13,406 nt of DNA, taken from Candidatus Hydrogenedentota bacterium. Lineage in GTDB: Bacteria; Hydrogenedentota; Hydrogenedentia; Hydrogenedentales; SLHB01. Made by a program: the position numbers and the translations under genes. The DNA lies in NCBI GenBank assembly GCA_023384315.1, contig JAHDWY010000045.1, positions 1 through 13,406 on the forward strand, read 5' to 3'. Shown piece by piece: positions 6,773 to 12,056 of this stretch (within the stretch, counting starts at the first letter, position 1; each line of letters begins with the position of its first letter). The notes below the pieces were generated by a model. It was not told where the DNA came from. It saw only the letters and a list, made by a program, of their open reading frames with translations, and did not search any database.

Positions 6773-8197
6773 ATGCGGAAAGATCTCAGTCCAAAAGATG
6801 TGGTCGACCTCATAAAGAAGGAAGAGGTCAAGTTCGTCGATATCCGGTTCATGGACTTCCCGGGTTTGATGCAACACTTCTCGATCCCGGCCCGTGAATT
6901 AAGCGAGGATACCTTTGAGGATGGCCTCGGGTTCGACGGATCGAGCATCCGGGGCTGGCAGGCGATCAACGAGAGCGACATGCTCGTGCTGCCGGACCCG
7001 AAGACGGCGACCATCGACCCCTTCTCGGAAATCAAGACCCTCATTTTGTACTCGAATATCCTTGACCCAATTACGAAAGAGCGGTACAGCCGTTGCCCGC
7101 GTTGCATCGCGCAGAAGGCCGAAAACTACATGGTCTCGACCGGCCTTGCCGACACCGCGTATATGGGGCCGGAAGCCGAATTCTTCGTATTCGACAACGT
7201 TCAGTACGACATCAATTCGAATTCGGCGTTCCACGTAGTCGACAGCGTGGAAGGCATCTGGAACAGCGGACGCGACGAAGAGCCCAACCTGGCGTACAAG
7301 CTGCGCCACAAGGAAGGGTACTTCCCGGTTCCGCCGTCCGACTCCCTTCAGGACTTGCGCAACGAGATGGTTGACACTATGCTCAAGTGCGGTCTGAATG
7401 TGGAATGCCACCACCATGAAGTGGCGACCGCCGGACAGTGCGAGATCGATCTGCGGTTTGACAGCCTGACGCTCATGGCCGACATGATGACCATGTACAA
7501 GTACATCATCAAGAACACGGCCAAGGCGCACAACAAGACCGTCACCTTCATGCCGAAACCGCTCTACGCGGACAACGGCTCCGGGATGCACACCCATATC
7601 AGCCTCTGGAAGGGCGGCAAGCCGCTTTTCGCCGGAGACAAGTACGCTGGTCTCAGCCAGGAGGCTTTGTGGGCCATCGGTGGTCTGCTCAAGCACGCGC
7701 CCGCGCTGGTTGCGATCACGAACCCCACGGTGAACTCGTACAAGCGCCTCGTGCCGGGTTACGAAGCCCCGGTCAACCTGGCCTACTCGAGCCGGAACCG
7801 CAGCGCCTGCTGCCGAATCCCCATGTACTCGCCCAGCCCGAAAGCCAAGCGCATCGAGTTCCGCGTGCCGGATCCGTCGTGCAACCCGTATCTCGCGTTC
7901 TCCGCGCTGCTCATGGCCGTCATCGACGGAATCCAGAACAAGATCGATCCGGGTTCCCCGATGGACAAGGACCTCTACGACCTGCCGGCCGAAGAGAAAG
8001 CCCTCATCCCGCAGACGCCGGGAAGCCTGGGCGAAGCGCTGGACGCCCTGGAAAAGGATCACGAGTTCCTGCTTCGGGGGGATGTGTTCACGAAGGACGT
8101 GATCGACACCTGGATCAGCTACAAGCGGGACAAAGAAGTGCTGCCCATGAGCCTCCGCCCGCACCCGTACGAGTTCTACTTGTACTACGACGTCTAA
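6773..8197 (+). CDS. glnA: Glutamine synthetase type I
   Basis: A 474-residue GS I subunit (normal length about 470), forming a cytoplasmic dodecamer that makes glutamine from glutamate, ammonia and ATP. Signatures: D-G-S-S-I-R-G-W (55-62), M-G-P-E-A-E-F-F (131-138) with metal-binding Glu residues, N-G-S-G-M-H-T-H (268-275) in the ATP region, N-P-T-V-N-S-Y-K-R-L (317-326), and E-F-R-V-P-D-P-S (362-369). L-Y-D-L-P at 401-405 places Tyr402 at the adenylylation site of GSI-beta enzymes, so covalent control by an adenylyltransferase (GlnE), itself read out from PII, is expected. The ATG at 6773 has GGAGG at 6763-6767. It follows glnB in the same operon and ends before a strong terminator. A long minus-strand reading frame opposite it is a codon-usage shadow. 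Confidence 0.97.
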   Translation: MRKDLSPKDVVDLIKKEEVKFVDIRFMDFPGLMQHFSIPARELSEDTFEDGLGFDGSSIRGWQAINESDMLVLPDPKTATIDPFSEIKTLILYSNILDPITKERYSRCPRCIAQKAENYMVSTGLADTAYMGPEAEFFVFDNVQYDINSNSAFHVVDSVEGIWNSGRDEEPNLAYKLRHKEGYFPVPPSDSLQDLRNEMVDTMLKCGLNVECHHHEVATAGQCEIDLRFDSLTLMADMMTMYKYIIKNTAKAHNKTVTFMPKPLYADNGSGMHTHISLWKGGKPLFAGDKYAGLSQEALWAIGGLLKHAPALVAITNPTVNSYKRLVPGYEAPVNLAYSSRNRSACCRIPMYSPSPKAKRIEFRVPDPSCNPYLAFSALLMAVIDGIQNKIDPGSPMDKDLYDLPAEEKALIPQTPGSLGEALDALEKDHEFLLRGDVFTKDVIDTWISYKRDKEVLPMSLRPHPYEFYLYYDV

Positions 8198-8219
8198 GCC
8201 GTAACTACATCAGCAAAAT

Positions 8220-8263
8220 CGGACGGGGCGGCAACGTTTCCGTTGCCGCCCCGTCCGTTTTTT
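8220..8263 (+). terminator. Rho-independent terminator of the glnB-glnA operon
   Basis: GGACGGGGCGGCAACG (8221-8236) pairs perfectly with 8241-8256 across a TTTC loop. The outer C8220-G8257 pair makes 17 bp, followed by TTTTTT at 8258-8263. It starts 23 bp after the glnA stop codon. This is a very stable hairpin. Confidence 0.95.
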
Positions 8264-8394
8264 GACTTGCCCCGCGGCAAGGGCCCTAGCCGTCTCGAAA
8301 CCCGCCGGACCCGCAGACGGTCCAATTGAATAGACGCATGGCCGGAATCGCCAGTATCTGCCACGATCCGAGGCACTGTACAAGGCATAGGAAC

Positions 8395-8429
8395 AAAAAA
8401 AGGGCCGAAACGCATAAACGCTTCGGCCC
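8395..8429 (-). terminator. Rho-independent terminator facing glnA, ends the micropeptide-1 unit
   Basis: On the minus strand GGGCCGAA (8429-8422) pairs with TTCGGCCC (8409-8402), extended by a few inner pairs around a TTTAT loop, and is followed by seven U (plus-strand A at 8395-8401). It lies about 60 bp downstream of the micropeptide-1 stop and faces the glnA terminator, insulating the two convergent units. Confidence 0.88.
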
Positions 8430-8489
8430 ACACTCAACTCGCCCGGCCCTTCCGGACTGCAATCCGGGACCGGCCGGTAGAATGCGCGA

Positions 8490-8552
8490 TTAGAGTACCT
8501 GGTACAGAACGACCAGAATGATCAGCCACCAGATCCAAGAGAACCAGAACAT
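8490..8552 (-). CDS. Trp-rich hydrophobic membrane micropeptide 1 (20 aa)
   Basis: A 20-codon ORF encoding MFWFSWIWWL-IILVVLYQVL: no charged residue, four Trp, one membrane-length hydrophobic segment. The start is well supported by GGGAGG upstream (core complement 8561-8565, spacing 8). It shares W-I-W-W-x5-V-x-L-Y-Q-V-L with micropeptide 2 and the C terminus of micropeptide 3, with synonymous or conservative codon changes (Val GTA/GTT/GTG, Phe TTC/TTT), which argues for selection on the peptide. It has its own predicted promoter (8832-8859), a leader of about 270 nt and a terminator (8395-8429), so it looks monocistronic. Function unknown: a small membrane-protein regulator or a type I toxin-like peptide are possibilities. 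I do not recognise a named family. Confidence 0.78.
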   Translation of the reverse strand: MFWFSWIWWLIILVVLYQVL

Positions 8553-8617
8553 GTTTTCGACCTCCCTTCTAGATGAGATGTGACGCCGCCCCTTCGGAGC
8601 GATAGTGTAAGACACCG

Positions 8618-8637
8618 GGGATACCCAGAGGTATCCC
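8618..8637. repeat. Perfect hairpin in the micropeptide-1 leader
   Basis: GGGATACC-CAGA-GGTATCCC has 8-bp perfect arms and a 4-base loop, about 65 bp upstream of the micropeptide-1 ATG on the minus-strand transcript. It has no U-tract, so it is a leader stem-loop or an operator rather than a terminator. The core GGTATCC also occurs once at 9456-9462 near another promoter of the array. Confidence 0.5.
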
Positions 8638-8831
8638 TAAGCACCATACAACCTTGAATCGATTTCGTTTCACCATCCCGTGGGCGAGACTCCGGTCACA
8701 TTCCGGCCAGTCCCACGCCGGGCCTTGCAGCGAATCCGAACTTCACCGACCCCGTTCGAAACCAACTGGCACTTTACCGAGTCCAAACAGTAGAACCGAC
8801 GGAACCACCAGAGTCCGGATGCTGCAACAAG

Positions 8832-8859
8832 AGTATAGTTTAAACGGTTGAGTTGGCAA
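8832..8859 (-). promoter_or_regulatory. Sigma-70-like promoter for micropeptide 1
   Basis: On the minus strand TTGCCA (8859-8854) and TATACT (8837-8832) are separated by 16 bases. The start would be near 8825, leaving an untranslated leader of about 270 nt before the ORF, long enough to hold regulatory structure. The -35 abuts the U-tract of the preceding terminator. Confidence 0.6.
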
Positions 8860-8896
8860 TTTTAAAGGGGCCGCGGCATTGGCCTGCCTCGGCCCC
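8858..8896 (-). terminator. Terminator-like hairpin after micropeptide 2
   Basis: On the minus strand GGGGCCG (8896-8890) pairs with CGGCCCC (8873-8867), followed by TTTAAAATT. The loop of 16 bases is larger than ideal and the U-tract is broken by A residues, so efficiency is uncertain. It lies about 70 bp downstream of the micropeptide-2 stop. Confidence 0.6.
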
Positions 8897-8963
8897 AAGA
8901 TCTGCGCCTATTTAATGGGCTTAAGGCACCACGAAAGTCAGCGCATCGCGTACGCGGTTCCGA

Positions 8964-9026
8964 TTAGAGAACCTGGTACAGAATTACGATGATCAAAATC
9001 CACCAGATCCACCACCACCAAAACAT
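8964..9026 (-). CDS. Trp-rich hydrophobic membrane micropeptide 2 (20 aa)
   Basis: A 20-codon ORF encoding MFWWWWIWWI-LIIVILYQVL: six Trp in nine residues, then an aliphatic run; uncharged. GGGAGG lies 8 bases upstream (core complement 9035-9039). It has the same length and C-terminal core as micropeptide 1, and the same stop context (CTC-TAA-TCG). The start lies 117 bp downstream of the micropeptide-3 stop with no good terminator between, so the pair is probably co-transcribed; the gap holds a 6-bp hairpin (9060-9076). Ends before the terminator at 8858-8896. The run of four TGG codons should make translation sensitive to charged tRNA-Trp, but no downstream biosynthetic gene supports an attenuation role. 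Family unrecognised. Confidence 0.78.
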   Translation of the reverse strand: MFWWWWIWWILIIVILYQVL

Positions 9027-9059
9027 AGTTCAAACCTCCCTTCATGTTAACGTTTACGC

Positions 9060-9076
9060 CACTCCCTCACGGAGTG
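9060..9076. repeat. Short hairpin between micropeptides 3 and 2
   Basis: CACTCC-CTCAC-GGAGTG has perfect 6-bp arms and lies about 35 bp upstream of the micropeptide-2 ATG on the minus-strand transcript. It could influence translation or mRNA processing of the second ORF; there is no U-tract. Confidence 0.35.
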
Positions 9077-9143
9077 ACGAAGATGCACAACATTTGATTT
9101 GATTGAACTGTATCTTGCCTTCTCTGAAGGCACGAGGGCAGGG

Positions 9144-9242
9144 TTAAAGCACTTCGTACAGAATGACGATTGCGATGATCCACCAGATCCAGGTGAACGG
9201 GCTCAAGAGCCACCAGAACGCGGCTTTGGGCGTACCTTTCAT
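9144..9242 (-). CDS. Trp-rich hydrophobic membrane micropeptide 3 (32 aa)
   Basis: A 32-codon ORF. Its N terminus M-K-G-T-P-K carries two lysines, expected to stay cytoplasmic by the positive-inside rule, followed by A-A-F-W-W-L-L-S-P-F and then the family core T-W-I-W-W-I-I-A-I-V-I-L-Y-E-V-L. It is the longest member of this subfamily; the extra 12 residues are N-terminal. GGAGG (complement 9251-9255) lies 8 bases before the ATG within AAAGGAGGTC. Two good promoters lie upstream (9345-9373 and 9438-9466), and the leader contains a 7-bp inverted repeat. It probably heads a two-gene unit with micropeptide 2. Function unknown; Lys plus Glu at opposite ends suggest a defined orientation, N terminus inside. 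Confidence 0.78.
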   Translation of the reverse strand: MKGTPKAAFWWLLSPFTWIWWIIAIVILYEVL

Positions 9243-9283
9243 GAGTCAGACCTCCTTTCCTGCATCTCCAACCAGTCCGCTGT

Positions 9284-9319
9284 CTCGGGTCCTTGGTCCT
9301 CCGCAGAACCTCACCCGAG
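9284..9319. repeat. Inverted repeat in the micropeptide-3 leader
   Basis: CTCGGGT (9284-9290) and ACCCGAG (9313-9319) are perfect complements 22 bases apart. They lie downstream of both predicted promoters and upstream of the ribosome site, so they would be present in every micropeptide-3 mRNA. Confidence 0.4.
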
Positions 9320-9344
9320 ATTGATTTCGTGAAAACCAAGGCAG

Positions 9345-9373
9345 ATTGTATACGAGGTTTCGAGTATTTTCAA
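9345..9373 (-). promoter_or_regulatory. Proximal sigma-70-like promoter for micropeptides 3 and 2
   Basis: Minus-strand TTGAAA (9373-9368) and TACAAT (9350-9345) are separated by 17 bases, close to consensus. The start near 9338 gives a leader of about 95 nt. Confidence 0.58.
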
Positions 9374-9437
9374 GCCCCTTCACACCTTTCGCAGCACTGC
9401 CTTGGGCCGGATCGAAACATCTTGCGGGTACAGCCAC

Positions 9438-9466
9438 ACTATAGCACAAACTGTGGGTATCCTCAA
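9438..9466 (-). promoter_or_regulatory. Distal sigma-70-like promoter for micropeptides 3 and 2
   Basis: Minus-strand TTGAGG (9466-9461) and TATAGT (9443-9438) are separated by an optimal 17 bases. The start near 9431 gives a leader of about 190 nt. Two good promoters about 90 bp apart suggest either dual control or a separate short RNA made from one of them. Confidence 0.6.
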
Positions 9467-9571
9467 TAGAGAATATGTGGACAGCCGCGCCACGATAACG
9501 GTTTCGGGACCCGCTTCGCATCCCCGCGAAACCATGGAGGCGTGGGCCCGGTCAAACTCCTAAAGCGAAAC

Positions 9572-9608
9572 AAAAAAAGTGTGGCGAATCCGCCATGGAT
9601 CCGCCACA
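9572..9608 (-). terminator. Rho-independent terminator after micropeptide 4
   Basis: On the minus strand TGTGGCG (9608-9602) pairs with CGCCACA (9586-9580), extended inward by GATCC with GGATT to about 12 bp, followed after one C by seven U. It lies about 32 bp after the micropeptide-4 stop codon and clearly separates this unit from micropeptide 3. Confidence 0.9.
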
Positions 9609-9639
9609 AAAACTGCTAAGGAAAATGAGGTGTCCGGTA

Positions 9640-9726
9640 CTAGACCTGAAGGTTCCAACCGGCCTCGAAGAACACCGCAAGGATGTACCATACGGCTACC
9701 CAAAACCACCAGAAAAGCAAAAACAT
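9640..9726 (-). CDS. Trp-rich hydrophobic membrane micropeptide 4 (28 aa)
   Basis: A 28-codon ORF, M-F-L-L-F-W-W-F-W-V-A-V-W-Y followed by I-L-A-V-F-F-E-A-G-W-N-L-Q-V. It has five Trp, one charged residue (Glu21) and one membrane-spanning segment. AAAGGAG lies upstream (GGAG complement 9736-9739, spacing 9). It pairs with micropeptide 5 by the M-F-L-L-x-W start, the F-W-x-x-x-W spacing and an A-G near the end of the segment, but lacks the L-Y-x-V-L tail of micropeptides 1-3, so I treat 4 and 5 as a second subfamily. A strong terminator follows within 70 bp. Function unknown. Confidence 0.72.
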   Translation of the reverse strand: MFLLFWWFWVAVWYILAVFFEAGWNLQV

Positions 9727-9777
9727 AGCCTTTTTCTCCTTTCGTTTCTACGAATGGTCGAACAGCACTAGACCCTA

Positions 9778-9807
9778 ACTGTAGAGCTATCGGACCGGGA
9801 GAAACAA
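9778..9807 (-). promoter_or_regulatory. Possible promoter for micropeptide 4
   Basis: Minus-strand TTGTTT (9807-9802) and TACAGT (9783-9778) are separated by 18 bases. The -10 is mediocre, but the block around the -35, TCGTTGTTTCTC, is identical to that of the micropeptide-5 promoter, which supports a shared promoter origin. Confidence 0.42.
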
Positions 9808-9904
9808 CGAAGCATCGTCAACTGCTTCTCCTTCCGCTTCCGACTGGCGCCCACGCGACTAGCATCGCACAGCGCCAAGCGTACCTGGGTCTAAGCTTCC
9901 AGCC

Positions 9905-9985
9905 TTAGAACGGGTAAAGCCCAGCGTAGAAGACGTTCCACACCAACCACCAGAAAAGCCAGAATCCCCACAGCAAAAGAAACAT
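9905..9985 (-). CDS. Trp-rich hydrophobic membrane micropeptide 5 (26 aa)
   Basis: A 26-codon ORF, M-F-L-L-L-W-G-F-W-L-F-W-W-L then V-W-N-V-F-Y-A-G-L-Y-P-F. It has five Trp and no charged residue. AAAGGAGGTC (GGAGG complement 9993-9997) lies 7 bases before the ATG at 9985. The frame is open further upstream: an in-frame ATG at 10003 would add six residues and absorb the Shine-Dalgarno sequence, and a start at 10123 would make 72 residues, but neither has its own ribosome site, and the predicted promoter (10043-10071) starts transcription after 10123. No clear terminator lies before micropeptide 4, so read-through to the terminator at 9572 is possible. Same subfamily as micropeptide 4. Confidence 0.75.
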   Translation of the reverse strand: MFLLLWGFWLFWWLVWNVFYAGLYPF

Positions 9986-10042
9986 ACCTAGACCTCCTTT
10001 CATGTTGATCGTTCTTCGTTGCCCCCCATGGAGCGTGGCGAC

Positions 10043-10071
10043 AGTATAGCATAAGAGATCCTGAGAAACAA
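10043..10071 (-). promoter_or_regulatory. Extended -10 promoter for micropeptide 5
   Basis: Minus-strand TTGTTT (10071-10066) and TATACT (10048-10043) are separated by 17 bases, and TGC directly before the -10 makes an extended -10 element. The start near 10036 gives a compact leader of about 50 nt. This is one of the best promoters in the array. Confidence 0.65.
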
Positions 10072-10139
10072 CGAGTTGTGGGAGAAAATCTCTCTTACCC
10101 ATGGTGCTGTGCCCCAGGGCCATACGTTCACAGCAAATT

Positions 10140-10167
10140 CGAAATCCGAAGCACGAAATCCGAAGCT
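10140..10167. repeat. Tandem 14-bp direct repeat
   Basis: CGAAATCCGAAGCA is followed directly by CGAAATCCGAAGCT (one mismatch), with partial copies on both sides (AATTCGAAATCC, TAAATCC). It is non-coding and resembles dispersed low-complexity intergenic repeats; it marks the edge between the micropeptide array and the sulfatase region. Confidence 0.6.
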
Positions 10168-10202
10168 AAATCCAAGGATCAGAACCTGAATGGATGCCCC
10201 CT

Positions 10203-10289
10203 GTGGCTTGGGCGTCCTCGCCCGAGAGGTCTGCCGGGGTAGCCCGCAGGTTAGATCCCCAAGAGCTTGGGCAAGGACGCCCAAGCCAC
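10203..10289. repeat. Large nested inverted repeat upstream of the sulfatase (possible MITE-like palindromic element)
   Basis: Positions 10203-10223 and 10269-10289 are 21-bp inverted arms with one mismatch (core TTGGGCGTCCT / AGGACGCCCAA). The 45-bp centre holds a second small hairpin, CTGC-CGGGGTAGCCC-GCAG (10231-10249). No transposase or target duplication is evident. Such a cruciform is more typical of a dispersed palindromic repeat than of a terminator, as no U-tract follows. Confidence 0.6.
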
Positions 10290-10382
10290 GGCCACTGTCT
10301 CGAAATGGGACTGGTCTCCGGCATGGTCTTTAGGGCATTATCGGCGTTGATGAGTCAATCGCTGCCAACGGAGAATTTCGCG

Positions 10383-11897
10383 GTGAACGACAATCCGCCT
10401 AATATCCTGTTTATCATGACTGACCAGCAACGCGCGGACGCGTTGCAGGCAGCGGGGAATCCGCTCATTTTCACCCCGAATATGGATCGGTTGGCCGCGA
10501 GGGGCGTCCAGTTCAGGCGCGCGTATTCCACCTGCCCGGTCTGCGTTCCGGCCCGGTACACCATCCGGACCGGACGGGAACCCCACACCACGGGGATCTT
10601 CTCCAACGCGGCGCCGGACCCGGTCGAAGGCCAGCCGGCTGCCATGGAGGAGCGTTGCGGACCCTATTTGGCGCGAACCATGGCCAGCCTCGGCTACCGG
10701 ACCTTTGGGATTGGGAAGTTCCACTCCCAGCCCCGCGACGAAGACCTGGGCTACGAGGTCCATCTGCACAGCGAGGAACTCTTCGGATCGCCCGAGGACC
10801 GGAAGAAGGACGCCTATTGCCGGTTCATCGCAGGCGAGCATCCCGCGTTCTCCTATATCGAGGATTACATGGGCGAGCGCACGGAGATGTATTATATGCC
10901 CCAGCAAAGCCCCCTTCCGCCGGAGCTGACGGTGGAATCCTGGGCCGCGGACCGCGCCGTGGAGCAAATACAGTCCTCGGATTCGCGTCCGTACTTCGGC
11001 TTCGTTTCCTTCATCGGGCCTCATCCGCCGCTGGCCCCGCCCATCCCCTTCAACCGGATGTACAACCCCGACGAGATGCCCAACCCCATTCGTGGCGACA
11101 TTGCCGTCGATCACATGGACGAGCAGATCCCCTGGATGAACCACGCTGTCTGGGCGGAGGACATCAACGACGCGCACGCGCGCGTGCTTCGCGCTCGCTA
11201 CTATGGCGAGATCTCCTATATCGACCAGTGTCTCGGTCGCATCCTGGACGCGGTTGACGCCCGCGACGATGCGGCCAACACGCTGATCTGCTTCTACTCC
11301 GACCACGGCGACCACCTCGGCGACCACCACGGCTGGCAGAAGGAGAGCTATTTCGACGTGTCTTGCCGGGTGCCTTTCCTGCTGAGCTGGCCGGACCAGC
11401 TCGACGCCGGAGCCGTGAGCGACAATCTGGTATGCCTGACCGACCTCTTCGGCATCGCCACCACCGCCGCCGGTGCTCCAGACTTGCGCGATGGTTCGGA
11501 CGTCCTGGGCGCGCTGTCAGGCGCGGCGACGCCCCGCGAACGAGTCATCGGCCTCTACGGCACACCGGGCACGCCCCGGTTCAAAGTCATGGTTCGCGAA
11601 GGCGACTGGAAGTACATCTACTTCGCGAACGGCGGCACCGAACAGCTCTTCAACCTGGCCGAGGACCCCCACGAGTTGCGGCAACGCGCGCAGGACAAGC
11701 CCGACGTCACTGCAAAACTCCGCGCAACCGCCGCGGAAGCCGTAAACGTGCCCAACGCGAATCGGGCCCTCCAGGACGGCAGCTTGAAAGCCTTCCCCTT
11801 CGAAGCCCGTCCCCTCCGCCGCATCGTGCAGATGGACCGCTCCCGCGGCGTGAGTGGCTTCCCCGAGAACCCGGGAGATTTGATTGCCGGGACGTAG
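10383..11897 (+). CDS. Sulfatase (arylsulfatase/choline-sulfatase-like), cytoplasmic
   Basis: A 504-residue member of the formylglycine-dependent sulfatase family, hydrolysing a sulfate ester. It starts in the classic N-I-L-F-I-M-T-D-Q-Q block (7-16; Asp14 a calcium ligand). The C-x-P-x-R motif is C-V-P-A-R (54-58) followed by T-G-R; Cys54 should be oxidised to formylglycine by a maturase (FGE or anaerobic radical SAM enzyme), not seen in the window. Other active-site blocks: G-K-F-H (111-114), G-P-H-P-P (212-216), S-D-H-G-D-H (306-311) with W-Q-K (318-320). The C terminus shows L-F-N-L-A-E-D-P-H-E-L (422-432). I chose GTG at 10383 because GGAG (10370-10373) lies 9 bases upstream and it gives the usual start; an ATG at 10350 is in frame but lacks a clear ribosome site. 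Longer starts would run into the palindromic repeat. No signal peptide is visible, so the substrate is probably imported or intracellular. Confidence 0.88.
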   Translation: MNDNPPNILFIMTDQQRADALQAAGNPLIFTPNMDRLAARGVQFRRAYSTCPVCVPARYTIRTGREPHTTGIFSNAAPDPVEGQPAAMEERCGPYLARTMASLGYRTFGIGKFHSQPRDEDLGYEVHLHSEELFGSPEDRKKDAYCRFIAGEHPAFSYIEDYMGERTEMYYMPQQSPLPPELTVESWAADRAVEQIQSSDSRPYFGFVSFIGPHPPLAPPIPFNRMYNPDEMPNPIRGDIAVDHMDEQIPWMNHAVWAEDINDAHARVLRARYYGEISYIDQCLGRILDAVDARDDAANTLICFYSDHGDHLGDHHGWQKESYFDVSCRVPFLLSWPDQLDAGAVSDNLVCLTDLFGIATTAAGAPDLRDGSDVLGALSGAATPRERVIGLYGTPGTPRFKVMVREGDWKYIYFANGGTEQLFNLAEDPHELRQRAQDKPDVTAKLRATAAEAVNVPNANRALQDGSLKAFPFEARPLRRIVQMDRSRGVSGFPENPGDLIAGT

Positions 11898-12056
11898 CGG
11901 CCCGCATCGCCGAACTCGATCGAGGGGCCGATCCTATTTATATTGTCCCTGTATTTTCTAACGGCAACGGTTGGGGATTGCCGGTTGGATTCCGGGTCGC
12001 GCGAGTGTGAGCGAGACTTGTCATGCGGCACGCTTTTATTCTACGCGAGGGTTTGA

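Noticed and set aside
6899..8164. Minus-strand reading frame of 421 codons opposite glnA
   Set aside because: It mirrors glnA in the antisense frame and shows no family motif; glnA is certain.
9068..9131. Hairpin GCCTTC-TCT-GAAGGC (9117-9131) as terminator between micropeptides 3 and 2
   Set aside because: Only 6 bp of stem and no U-tract on the minus-strand transcript.
8490..9726. Trp-codon-rich ORFs as trp-type attenuation leader peptides
   Set aside because: The ORFs are followed by terminators or another micropeptide, never by a biosynthetic operon, and their conservation extends over the aliphatic C-terminal half, not only the Trp run.
8490..9985. CRISPR array
   Set aside because: The repeated blocks are diverged coding sequences at irregular spacing of about 120-490 bp, without identical direct repeats.
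9905..10123. 72-codon version of micropeptide 5
   Set aside because: The extra N-terminal part has no ribosome site, spans the predicted promoter and Shine-Dalgarno sequence, and its composition is unlike the hydrophobic segment.
10194..10382. Sulfatase extended to an upstream ATG at 10194
   Set aside because: The added residues are encoded by the palindromic repeat, and the GTG at 10383 has a good ribosome site and the standard sulfatase start.
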